DNA from: Verrucomicrobiota bacterium
Lineage (GTDB): Bacteria > Verrucomicrobiota > Verrucomicrobiia > Chthoniobacterales > UBA10450
NCBI GenBank assembly: GCA_003218375.1
Contig: QHNH01000012.1
Coordinates: 124,001 to 188,000, forward strand
DNA: 64,000 bases
Direction: 5' to 3'
A program made the translations under genes and the position numbers. Below, piece after piece: positions 49,495-56,485 of the stretch (its first letter is position 1; the number at the start of each line of letters is the position of its first letter). Below the pieces are notes generated by a model, which searched no databases, was not told where the DNA came from, and worked only from the letters and a program-made list of their open reading frames with translations.

Positions 49495-50301
49495 TCATTT
49501 AGAGGGCGTGGAAGGCAACGCCTTGATCGAATGTAGGATCGCCCGCACGACGGCCTCTCTCTTGGGAAGGTCCTCGAATCTCTTGGGCGTGTCGATATTC
49601 AGCGCGAAGAAGACCGGACCCGTCGGCCGCTCAACCCATCCGACCCACCAACCCACCTTTCCACTCCACCCGGTCTTCGCGCGCAGGATCCAGCCGCGTC
49701 CTGCCTCCACGATCATGATGTCTTTAACCAGGCGTTGATGCTCGACTCGAAAGGGCAGCTCGTTCCGGTAAAGGCCACGAAGAAACGCAATTTGTTCCTC
49801 GGCTGAAATCCGGAGATTTCCGTCTACCCAAAATGGATCGGCTCCGGAAGGATCGGCGTTTCCATAGTTGATCTTGCGCAGATATTGTCCCTCCCGCTCT
49901 TGGCCGATCTCTCGCGCGAACTGCTGATACACCCACACCACCGAGTAACGCATCGACGAGCGCAGGTCCTGGTCGTGGTTCCAAGTCTCGATGGCATTGA
50001 CCTTGCCATCCCACTTGAAGACTTGGAACTCGTCGCGCACCACTCCGGCGTCGAGCGCGAAGAGGGCATGCGGGATTTTGAAGGTCGAGGCCGGCGGATA
50101 GCGTTTCCGGGAACGCGCTTCTTCATAGGTTCCCGTGCCTCCGCCATCCGGCCGCTCATCTGCCACTACGATTGTCCCTGCGGCGTCCGCCTCCTTGAAA
50201 AAATGCGCCCAATCGGGACGCTCCTGCCCCTTCTCCTCTGCTGACAAAATGGGCGACAACGCTAACGTCGCGATCCATAACCATGGAATATAGAGTTTCA
50301 T
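49495..50301 (-). CDS. Class D (OXA-type) beta-lactamase-like protein (cassette gene)
   Basis: A 268-residue exported protein: signal peptide about 1-21, then the serine beta-lactamase/penicilloyl-recognition fold of class D. All active-site motifs are present: STFK (Ser72, Lys75 in PPASTFKIPHAL), SVV (Ser120-Val122 in RYSVVWVYQ), YGN (146-148) and KTG (209-211), followed by WWVGWVE. The length is typical for OXA enzymes. It should hydrolyse beta-lactams in the periplasm, though class D-like BlaR sensors share these motifs and substrate range cannot be read. The ATG at 50301 has a GAGG eight bases upstream; ATG 50316 is an alternative. Lies between attC-like sites. Confidence 0.88.
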   Translation of the reverse strand: MKLYIPWLWIATLALSPILSAEEKGQERPDWAHFFKEADAAGTIVVADERPDGGGTGTYEEARSRKRYPPASTFKIPHALFALDAGVVRDEFQVFKWDGKVNAIETWNHDQDLRSSMRYSVVWVYQQFAREIGQEREGQYLRKINYGNADPSGADPFWVDGNLRISAEEQIAFLRGLYRNELPFRVEHQRLVKDIMIVEAGRGWILRAKTGWSGKVGWWVGWVERPTGPVFFALNIDTPKRFEDLPKREAVVRAILHSIKALPSTPSK

Positions 50302-50338
50302 TATGTGGATCCTCATAGCAACGCCTGCCGAGACAAAA

Positions 50339-50443
50339 GCTCAGCGTCGGCCACCGGGGTGTGCTTTCTTCCCGGTAACAGATAACTCATAACGATTAAC
50401 CAGGCTTCGACCTGCAGCCGTTCGCGGCATCGCCTGGTTTGGC
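50339..50443 (-). other. attC-like recombination site 3 (degenerate)
   Basis: On the minus strand: R' GCCAAAC (50443-50437) and R'' GCTGAGC (50345-50339), each one base off consensus, 105 bp. It aligns with site 2 along its length, sharing GATGC, GCGAACGG, GAGTTATCTGTTA and the GGGAAGAAAG/CGGAAAGAAAG segment. It also has the inner palindrome CCAGGC/GCCTGG. It lies upstream of the beta-lactamase-like gene, where the preceding cassette would end. Confidence 0.6.
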
Positions 50444-50546
50444 CCTTTCCGGAGCTTGACCGTCACAGTACCGAGCGACGGAGCCTTCCGGTCTACGACT
50501 TCTCCGGGCTTGAACCTGACTGAACGAAGAGGAGTAGTTACATCGG

Positions 50547-50696
50547 TCACTTCCCGAGCAGGATCATTATGCCTGCGACCAAGGCCAAAATACCGGTGAC
50601 GATGGCAGGTATCCCTAGCGTGGGGATGAGTGAGATTATGCCGACGAGGATGAGGTAAATGGCGAGCAGCAGCATGCCGATGTTTTTGGTGATCAT
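50547..50696 (-). CDS. Small hydrophobic membrane protein
   Basis: A 49-residue protein, MITKNIGMLLLAIYLILVG through LVAGIMILLGK, made of two hydrophobic helices separated by SLIPTLGIP. Very small proteins of this pattern are common beside membrane or stress genes. Its stop overlaps a GTG that opens a 69-residue frame running through attC site 3, which I do not count as a gene. Function unknown. Confidence 0.6.
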   Translation of the reverse strand: MITKNIGMLLLAIYLILVGIISLIPTLGIPAIVTGILALVAGIMILLGK

Positions 50697-50814
50697 GCGG
50701 CGATCCTGAGGCATTAAAAGGGATTGTCACGCGCGAAGAGATCGGAGGGCAGAGGTCGGAGGTCAGAGCAAACCGATTTGTTTTTCTCGCAGGAAGAGCC
50801 GAAATGATTCGCCG

Positions 50815-51570
50815 ATGGCCAAACCCGACTACGAATGGATTGCTGCGGGCGAGGAATGGTCGGAGCCGTGGGGCGGGTCGGCGGCCCAGTGGTTTGGGAG
50901 CATTCTGCCGCGGATCCAGACGGTGCTTCCGGCGAATGCGATCGTGGAAATCGCTTCGGGATTTGGACGGTGGAGTTCTTACCTGATGCAGCATTGCAAT
51001 CATCTGCATCTCGTGGAGCCGGACGCGCAAGGCATGGATGCTTGCCGGCGGCGGTTCGGCTCGGATCCAAAAATAAGCTACCACCTGAATGATGGCCGCA
51101 GTCTCGAAATGATCCCGGATGGGACGATCGATTTCATTTTTAGCTTCGATTCGCTGGTCCACGTGCGCCGGGAAACGATTGAGGCTTATGTGAGCCAGTT
51201 CGCGGCGAAGTTGACCACGAATGGCATGGCTTTCATCCATCATTCGAACCTTGGACAATTCGCGGCATCGGTGTCGCGGCGGGCACGGGCGCTGGTGAGT
51301 CGACGAAAGATTGCCGGCGCGGATCATCAGCGTGATCCGGAAATGACAGTCGAGTTGTTTCGCGAGCTTTGCGAGCAGAACGGTTTGAAGTGTCTTTGCC
51401 AGGAGTTGGTAAACTGGCGCGGCCGGCGCTTGATCGATTGCTTTTCGACGGTGGCGCGCAAGAATTCGAAATGGCAGGAAGCGCCGGGACCTTACCGAAA
51501 TCCCGATTTCATGCGCGAAGCTGAGTTGATTCGACGCGTAGCGCAGCATTATCCCCAAATCACAGCATGA
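50815..51570 (+). CDS. Class I SAM-dependent methyltransferase
   Basis: A 251-residue protein. ANAIVEIASGFGRWSSYLMQ (about 41-60) is motif I (E-x-x-x-G-x-G variant: EIASGFGR), LHLVEPDAQGMDACRRRF holds the acidic residue that binds the SAM ribose, and TIDFIFSFDSLVHV is motif IV. The product type is not evident; FxxFW-like or sugar methyltransferase relatives are possible. The stop overlaps the next gene's start (ATGA). Confidence 0.85.
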   Translation: MAKPDYEWIAAGEEWSEPWGGSAAQWFGSILPRIQTVLPANAIVEIASGFGRWSSYLMQHCNHLHLVEPDAQGMDACRRRFGSDPKISYHLNDGRSLEMIPDGTIDFIFSFDSLVHVRRETIEAYVSQFAAKLTTNGMAFIHHSNLGQFAASVSRRARALVSRRKIAGADHQRDPEMTVELFRELCEQNGLKCLCQELVNWRGRRLIDCFSTVARKNSKWQEAPGPYRNPDFMREAELIRRVAQHYPQITA

Positions 51571-52265
51571 ATCACTGGATCGGCACCTCAGGTTTTCAAT
51601 ACCCGGAGTGGAAAGGAACGTTTTACCCGGAGGATTTGCCAACGAGCAAGATGCTGCCGTTTTACGCGGAGCGCTTTGCAACCACCGAAATCAATTACAG
51701 CTTCCGGCGGATCCCGAGCGCGAAGACGATCCAGAATTGGTGGGACGCGACGCCGGAGCGGTTCAAGTTCAGCTTAAAGGCGCCGCAGAAGGTGACGCAC
51801 TTCGCGAAGCTGCGCGATTGCGGCGATACAATGCGTTACTTTTGCCAGGTCATCGCGGACCTCGAAGCGAAGCTGGGTCCAGTGCTGTTCCAGTTACCGC
51901 CGGCGTTCAAGAAGGACACCGCGCTGCTGGCGGCTTTTCTGGAAGATATTCCGGCGGGATTGCGCGCGGCCTTTGAGTTTCGGCATCCGTCCTGGTTCGA
52001 CGAGGAAGTCTTTGCGCTGTTGAACGGGAAGAACATCGCGCTTTGTATCGCGGAAAGCGCGGACCTGAGCACGCCGGTGGTGGCGACGGCTGACTATGGC
52101 TATCTGCGTTTGCGGCGCGAGGATTACACGGAAGCCGATATGGCGCGATGGGCGAAGGCGATCGGAGACAACGAGAAGGTGTGGCCGGATGTGTTCGTCT
52201 ATCTCAAGCACGAAGAAAGCGGGATTGGGCCGAGATTGGCAAAGCAGTTGACGGGGATGCTTTGA
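51567..52265 (+). CDS. DUF72 family protein
   Basis: A 232-residue TIM-barrel-like protein of the DUF72/YecE family: HWIGTSGFQYPEWKGTFYPE (about 3-22), FATTEINYSFRRIPSAKTIQ, VTHFAKLRDCGDTMRYF and LRAAFEFRHPSWFDEEVFAL. Its activity is unproven. The ATGA overlap with the methyltransferase gene implies a two-gene operon. It converges with Ku across an inverted repeat. Confidence 0.92.
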   Translation: MNHWIGTSGFQYPEWKGTFYPEDLPTSKMLPFYAERFATTEINYSFRRIPSAKTIQNWWDATPERFKFSLKAPQKVTHFAKLRDCGDTMRYFCQVIADLEAKLGPVLFQLPPAFKKDTALLAAFLEDIPAGLRAAFEFRHPSWFDEEVFALLNGKNIALCIAESADLSTPVVATADYGYLRLRREDYTEADMARWAKAIGDNEKVWPDVFVYLKHEESGIGPRLAKQLTGML

Positions 52266-52266
52266 T

Positions 52267-52342
52267 CGGAGGGACGAGCTTCCGCACGTCCCAAATTTCA
52301 AAATCCGGCCAAGAGTGGGACGTGCGGAAGCACGTCGCTCCG
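52267..52342. repeat. Inverted repeat, GGAGGGACG family (second copy)
   Basis: Arms CGGAGGGACGAGCTTCCGCA and GTGCGGAAGCACGTCGCTCC around about 35 bp. Same family as 43047-43125. Its position between convergent genes (DUF72 and Ku) suits a two-way transcription stop. Confidence 0.85.
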
Positions 52343-52357
52343 AAGAAGGAGTCGCAA

Positions 52358-53215
52358 CTATGCGGCGACGCGGCGCTTTTGTTTGACGAGCGTGGCAGTC
52401 GAACGGCTGCTTGGCGATCTAGCGCCATTTCGTTTCGGCTTGAGCGATTGGTTCCGGTTCAGGCTTTCCTGGAGCACCTTGACCAGATCGACAACGTTCG
52501 TGACGCGGACCGTGGTCTCAGGCTTCTTCGCGATCTCCTTGTGCTGCGCTTTTTGCTCGATGATTTCCATCATCGCGTTGCGGTATTCGTCGCGATACTT
52601 CTCGGGCTCCCACGCAACGGACATACTCTCGACGAGGGACTGGGCCATCTTCAATTCCTTGTCGGTAATCGCCGTCGCGCTGCCATTCTTTAGTTCTTCC
52701 GGAGTCAAAATTTCAGAGGCGAAGTGCATGAGGTCGAGGACGAGAAACAATCCATCCGGCTTCACCGAGGCAAGATACTCGCGATTGCTGATCACGACTT
52801 TCGCGATCCCGATCTTCCCGGTGCCAGAAAGCGCCTTGTGTAAAAGCGCGTAGGCTTTCTCGCCGCCCTTTTGCGGCTCGAGGAAATACGGTTTGTAGAA
52901 AAACTTCGGATCGACCTGGGTGAGATCGACGAAATCGGTAATGTCGATCGAATGAGTAGACTCGATCCGGACCTTGGAAAAATCCTCCTCCTTGAGGACG
53001 ATGTAACGCCCGCGCTCGTACTCGAACCCCTTCACAATCTGGTCCGCGGTAACTTCCTTTTGGTCCACGTCCGCGACTTTTTTGTAACGGATCGGACTCA
53101 GGTCGGTGGCCCGGAGCTGGCGGAAACTGAGTTTCTCTTCCCGGGTCGCCGGATAGACCGCTATCGGAATGTAAACGAGACCGAAGCTGATACTTCCCTT
53201 CCAAATCGCACGCAT
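52358..53215 (-). CDS. ku: Bacterial Ku protein (non-homologous end joining)
   Basis: A 285-residue Ku: AIWKGSISFGLVYIPIAVYP (about 3-22) opens the beta-barrel, GRYIVLKEEDFSKVRIESTH (about 71-90) and ALLHKALSGTGKIGIAKVVI (about 128-147) follow, and PEKYRDEYRNAMMEIIEQKA ends the core. Ku dimers bind broken DNA ends and recruit LigD. The C-terminus is basic (KPKRNGARSP, KQKRR), as in other bacterial Ku proteins. No ligD is in the window. On the minus strand TTGACA (53254-53249) and TAAGAT (53230-53225) lie 18 bases apart very close to the ATG, which would give a leaderless transcript. Confidence 0.95.
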   Translation of the reverse strand: MRAIWKGSISFGLVYIPIAVYPATREEKLSFRQLRATDLSPIRYKKVADVDQKEVTADQIVKGFEYERGRYIVLKEEDFSKVRIESTHSIDITDFVDLTQVDPKFFYKPYFLEPQKGGEKAYALLHKALSGTGKIGIAKVVISNREYLASVKPDGLFLVLDLMHFASEILTPEELKNGSATAITDKELKMAQSLVESMSVAWEPEKYRDEYRNAMMEIIEQKAQHKEIAKKPETTVRVTNVVDLVKVLQESLNRNQSLKPKRNGARSPSSRSTATLVKQKRRVAA

Positions 53216-53308
53216 AGTGAAGCGATCTTATTCACAACCGGGCCCTAATGTCAATCCGAGCAGCGTCTTGAGAGCTGTTAAGTATTTTCGCAAAGCGCGT
53301 TTTCAAGC

Positions 53309-53337
53309 TTGCCAGGAAAACTTCCGGTTGTTAAACT
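53309..53337 (+). promoter_or_regulatory. Candidate promoter giving a leaderless transcript for the trypsin-like protease gene
   Basis: TTGCCA, a 17-base spacer, then TAAACT, with the -10 box ending only six bases before the ATG at 53344. If used, transcription would begin at or next to the A of the ATG. Confidence 0.4.
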
Positions 53338-53343
53338 ACGCTC

Positions 53344-54441
53344 ATGATAACCCCACGTCAGTTCCTCCGTGCTCTTGCAGCACTATCGGCCGGAATTCTT
53401 TCCGGACTTGTTTCCCTTACCGCTTTCGCAGGTCCGCCTGCGGGTGTGCTCGATGAGACTCATGCAAATGTCAGGGCCGTTATGGCCGTACAGCGTGAAG
53501 TCACTGCAGACTGGATGCGCCAGCCGGAAGTGCTCGGCACAGCGGTCGGCATCGATGCGTCCGGCAATACTTCGTTGCTGGTCTATGTAGACCAGGATGC
53601 GAGTAATGCCGGTGAAGTAATCCGTAGTCTTCCGCGGACCCGTCGCGGAGTAAACGTGCAGGTGGAACTCACCGATAAGTTCCGCTCCATGGCCAAACTC
53701 GCGGCCGGCACCAGCCACACCGCGATACAGACTCCGCCCATCCAACTCGGCACCTCCGGTGGCTGGCGCTACGATCTCGCCAACGGCTTTTGCTGTGGCG
53801 GGACGCTCGGCTCGCTTGTCTCGATCAGCGGAGTGCAGCATATCCTCAGCAACTATCACGTCTTCGAGTCGGACATTGTCCCAGGCGGCAACAGCAGGGT
53901 TGCGATGACCGGCGACCCGGTGATTCAGCCAGGTCTCATTGATGTAAGTTGCAACGCCGCCAACGCACAAGACGTGGCCCTTCTGGTAAAAAGAAGCTCC
54001 CTCCCCGCCAGCAACGTCGATTGCGCAATCGCGGCGGTAATTCCCGGCCAGGTCCGCACCGACGGCGCGATCCTGGAGATTGGGACGATCTCATCGCAAA
54101 CCGTCGCCGCTTTCATAAATCAGCCGGTGAAAAAAAGCGGACGCACCACGGGTTTGACCCGCAGCAAGGTCTCCGGTTTGAATGCGACCATCAGCGTTCA
54201 GTACGACAACGAGTGCGCGGGCGGCGTGGCTTTCACCAAGACCTTCACCGGTCAGATCGTCATCGCCAACCGGGGAAGCAGATTCCTGAACAGCGGCGAT
54301 TCCGGATCCCTCATGGTGGAAGACATAACGACGAATCCGCGGGCCGTCGGCTTGCTCTTCGCCGGCAGCAGCTCGACTGCTATCGCCAATCCGATCGGTG
54401 AGGTGCTGACTTTTCTCGGCGCGACCATGGTCGGAAACTAA
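53344..54441 (+). CDS. Exported trypsin-like serine protease (Nal1-like fold)
   Basis: A 365-residue protein with a signal peptide (about 1-29, ending SLTAFAGP). Residues about 40-115 are a small N-terminal domain with EVLGTAVGIDASGNTSLLVY and DQDASNAGEVIRSLPRTR. The protease follows: CCGGTLGSLVSISGVQHILS then NYHVF gives the catalytic His (about 177), DVALLVKRSSLPASNVDCAI region the Asp, and LNSGDSGSLMVEDITT the catalytic Ser (about 320). The layout resembles plant Nal1-like and bacterial relatives. The next gene encodes a free copy of the N-terminal domain. Substrate unknown. Confidence 0.82.
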   Translation: MITPRQFLRALAALSAGILSGLVSLTAFAGPPAGVLDETHANVRAVMAVQREVTADWMRQPEVLGTAVGIDASGNTSLLVYVDQDASNAGEVIRSLPRTRRGVNVQVELTDKFRSMAKLAAGTSHTAIQTPPIQLGTSGGWRYDLANGFCCGGTLGSLVSISGVQHILSNYHVFESDIVPGGNSRVAMTGDPVIQPGLIDVSCNAANAQDVALLVKRSSLPASNVDCAIAAVIPGQVRTDGAILEIGTISSQTVAAFINQPVKKSGRTTGLTRSKVSGLNATISVQYDNECAGGVAFTKTFTGQIVIANRGSRFLNSGDSGSLMVEDITTNPRAVGLLFAGSSSTAIANPIGEVLTFLGATMVGN

Positions 54442-54466
54442 ACGCTAACCTCAACCTGAAACTTCG

Positions 54467-54505
54467 AAGCACCCGTTCGTTCGCGCGAATGGGTGCTTTT
54501 GTTTT
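54467..54505 (+). terminator. Terminator-like hairpin spanning the next gene's start
   Basis: AAGCACCCGTTCG pairs with CGAATGGGTGCTT (one G-T pair) around a six-base loop and is followed by TTTTGTTTT. This is a good intrinsic terminator for the protease gene. Unusually, the only ATG of the downstream gene lies in the descending arm, so the hairpin could also control that gene. Confidence 0.65.
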
Positions 54506-54797
54506 CGCCGCGCTTATCGCTTGTGCGATTCTACCGAGTCAAACCATGGCACAACAGAACTCAGCCACACCGCGGCGCGACATCAACGACGTCCTGCGCG
54601 CGCACGACAAGGAATTGCTGGCCATTCCCGGCGTGGTCGGCGTTTACGTCGGCATCCTAGAGAACGGGAAAACGCCATGCCTCAAAGTGATGCTCGCGCG
54701 GAAATCGCCGGAGGCTGAACGCGCGGTCCCAAGAACGCTGGAAGGTTATCCCGTGGTGATCGAAGTGACCGGCGAGATCCGGCCGCTCGAAAAATAG
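54489..54797 (+). CDS. Small exported protein resembling the protease's N-terminal domain
   Basis: A 102-residue protein with a hydrophobic signal (MGAFVFAALIACAILPSQ) and a domain like residues 40-115 of the preceding protease: IPGVVGVYVGILENGKTPCL aligns with EVLGTAVGIDASGNTSLLVY, and PRTLEGYPVVIEVTGEI with PRTRRGVNVQVEL. It could be a stand-alone inhibitor or chaperone-like propeptide. A longer start at a CTG (54456) would add a basic n-region, so the true start is uncertain. The ATG sits inside a terminator-like hairpin. Confidence 0.65.
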   Translation: MGAFVFAALIACAILPSQTMAQQNSATPRRDINDVLRAHDKELLAIPGVVGVYVGILENGKTPCLKVMLARKSPEAERAVPRTLEGYPVVIEVTGEIRPLEK

Positions 54798-54798
54798 C

Positions 54799-54885
54799 AG
54801 TGGCCGGGTCTGTATTACCGGAGGGACCGGTTACATCGGGGCGCGGTTGATCCCGCTCCTTGCGAATCGGAGCCATCAAGTGAAG
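54799..54885 (+). pseudogene. Remnant of an NAD(P)-binding Rossmann protein (N-terminus)
   Basis: In the frame starting at 54799: GRVCITGGTGYIGARLIPLL, then ANRSHQVKL, a clear GxxGxxG start of an NmrA/epimerase-like (extended SDR) protein. It has no good start codon and is cut off exactly where the AAGCTCC repeat begins at 54883. The rest of the gene is absent. Confidence 0.6.
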
Positions 54886-55008
54886 CTCCAAGCTCCAAGC
54901 TCCAAGCTCCAGAGAAACACCAAACATCAAAGCTCCAAAATGGCCCGGATTCAGCATTCTTTGATTATTGGAGCTTCTCTGGTGCTTGGTGCTTGGAGCT
55001 TGGAGCTT
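54883..55008. repeat. Inverted repeat made of AAGCTCC units
   Basis: AAGCTCCAAGCTCCAAGCTC CAGAGAA at the left and TTCTCTGGTGCTTGGTGCTT GGAGCTTGGAGCTT at the right, facing each other around about 65 bp. It truncates the Rossmann remnant and supplies the last codons of the aldehyde dehydrogenase gene. Confidence 0.85.
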
Positions 55009-56392
55009 CCGGCCGGTCACCGGCCGGACCGGCCACCGACACCGTCTTGATATTCACGAACTCGCGGATGCCTTCCGCGCCCAATTCGCGGCCGAAGCCT
55101 GAACGCTTGGCGCCGCCAAATGGCAGCCGCGGATCGGAAGCGACCATGCTATTGATGAACACCATCCCGGCCTCGAGCGCCCGGGCGAAAAGTTCCTTCT
55201 CCGCCGAATCGTTCGTCCAGGCGCTCGCTCCCAGACCGAAAGAACTGTCATTCGCGATCTCGATGGCTTCGGCTGCGTCTTTTGCTCGGAAAAAGCAGGC
55301 GACGGGTCCGAAAATTTCTTCGCGATATGCCGGCGAATCGCGCGGAATGTCGGCGAGCACCGTCGGCTCGTAGAAAAATCCGGGCCGATCGATTCGTTTC
55401 CCGCCGCTGAGTAATTTCGCGCCTGCCGCAATTGATTTTTGAACCTGCTCGTCGACTCCACGCAAAATCGCTTCGGTGGCGAGTGGCCCGATTTCCGTCG
55501 CCGGATCCAGAGGATCGCCGACCTTAAGCGCGCGCATCTTCGCCACGAAGTCCGCGATGAACTGATCGTAGATTTTTTCCGCCACAATAAAACGCTTGGC
55601 CGCGATGCAGGATTGGCCGGCATTCTGGATGCGCGCGGCTACGCCGGTCTTGAGCGCGGCTTCCAGATTTGCGCTCGCCATGAGGAGGAACGGATCGCTT
55701 CCGCCCAGCTCCAGGACGCTCTTTTTGATCTGGCGCGCAGCAGCGCTGGCGACCTCGCTCCCTGCGCGTTCGCTGCCCGTGAGCGTGACCGCTTTAACTC
55801 GCGGGTCGTCAATCAGGCTGCGCACTGCGTCTGTCTCGATCAGCAAAGTTTGGACGACGCCATCCGGAAAGCCCGCGCGGCGGAAGACATCTTCGATGGC
55901 AAGCGCGCACTGCGGAACATTCGCGGCGTGTTTAAGGAGCACCACGTTGCCCGCCATCAAAGCCGGGGCCGCGAAACGAAAGACCTGCCAGAACGGAAAG
56001 TTCCACGGCATGATCGCGAGCACGGGCCCGATCGGCTCGTAACGAACATAATTGCGGGCGGTCTCGGTCGGAATTTCCTGTTGCGATAAAAATCGTTCCG
56101 CGTTCTCGGCGTAGAACCGGCAACCCTTAACGCACTTCGTGATCTCGTCCTCAGCCGCGCCCAGGAGCTTGCCCATCTCGAGTGTCATCATCCGCGCAAG
56201 CTGGGTTTTCTCTTTTTCGAGCAAATCCGCGGCGGCGCCCAGCCAGTTTGCCCGCTCTTCGAATGAACTCTTGCGATGCGATTGAAACGCACGCCCCGCA
56301 CTCGCCAGTTTCTCATCGATCTGGCGCGAATCGATCGCCGCAAATTCCTTTAGCGTCTCGCTGGTCGTTGGATTGATGGAGGCAATGGGCAT
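54965..56392 (-). CDS. NAD(P)-dependent aldehyde dehydrogenase (succinate-semialdehyde dehydrogenase-like)
   Basis: A 475-residue enzyme of the ALDH superfamily. MPWNFPFWQVFRFAAPALMA (about 129-148) binds the cofactor, LTGSERAGSEVASAAARQIK with VLELGGSDPFLL (about 225-236) carries the catalytic Glu, and NAGQSCIAAKRFIV (about 257-270) the catalytic Cys. FGGAKRSGFGRELG near the C-terminus is typical of the SSADH/GabD branch. The last about 18 residues (RPEAPSSKHQAPEKLQ) are encoded by the AAGCTCC inverted repeat, so the original C-terminus has been replaced. Confidence 0.92.
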   Translation of the reverse strand: MPIASINPTTSETLKEFAAIDSRQIDEKLASAGRAFQSHRKSSFEERANWLGAAADLLEKEKTQLARMMTLEMGKLLGAAEDEITKCVKGCRFYAENAERFLSQQEIPTETARNYVRYEPIGPVLAIMPWNFPFWQVFRFAAPALMAGNVVLLKHAANVPQCALAIEDVFRRAGFPDGVVQTLLIETDAVRSLIDDPRVKAVTLTGSERAGSEVASAAARQIKKSVLELGGSDPFLLMASANLEAALKTGVAARIQNAGQSCIAAKRFIVAEKIYDQFIADFVAKMRALKVGDPLDPATEIGPLATEAILRGVDEQVQKSIAAGAKLLSGGKRIDRPGFFYEPTVLADIPRDSPAYREEIFGPVACFFRAKDAAEAIEIANDSSFGLGASAWTNDSAEKELFARALEAGMVFINSMVASDPRLPFGGAKRSGFGRELGAEGIREFVNIKTVSVAGPAGDRPEAPSSKHQAPEKLQ

Positions 56393-56485
56393 GGTGGATC
56401 GGGCGCTCCGCGCGCGATGGTTAGAATACCGCCGAAAGCTTTCGGCGCATTAGTTAACATCGAGCGACGGAGCGCTCGATCCACC
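56393..56485. repeat. Inverted repeat, GGTGGATCGAGCGCTCCG family
   Basis: Arms GGTGGATCGGGCGCTCCG and GGAGCGCTCGATCCACC around about 58 bp that contain the palindrome CGCCGAAAGCTTTCGGCG (56431-56448). It lies between the aldehyde dehydrogenase and the ABC transporter genes. Confidence 0.85.

Larger units (their letters stand above)
47291..50443 (-). mobile_element. Integron-type gene cassette array without integrase in view
   Basis: Four unrelated minus-strand genes of 500-800 bp, each with its own short non-coding 3' region. Three of these regions (47947-48013, 48614-48719, 50339-50443) hold attC-like sites with RYYYAAC...GTTRRRY ends in the same orientation as the genes, and a fourth holds half a site (49293-49299). 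One cassette encodes a class D beta-lactamase-like protein, a typical cassette cargo. No intI gene is in the window, so it would be a cluster of attC sites lacking an integrase, or the far end of a longer integron. Confidence 0.65.

Noticed and set aside
49295-49498. A 67-residue frame overlapping the beta-lactamase-like gene's stop
   Set aside because: It runs through the degenerate attC region; no domain, so not counted as a gene despite the ATGA overlap.
50341-51681. A 446-codon minus-strand frame over the methyltransferase and cassette end
   Set aside because: Mostly shadow of the methyltransferase gene; its end runs through attC-like site 3.
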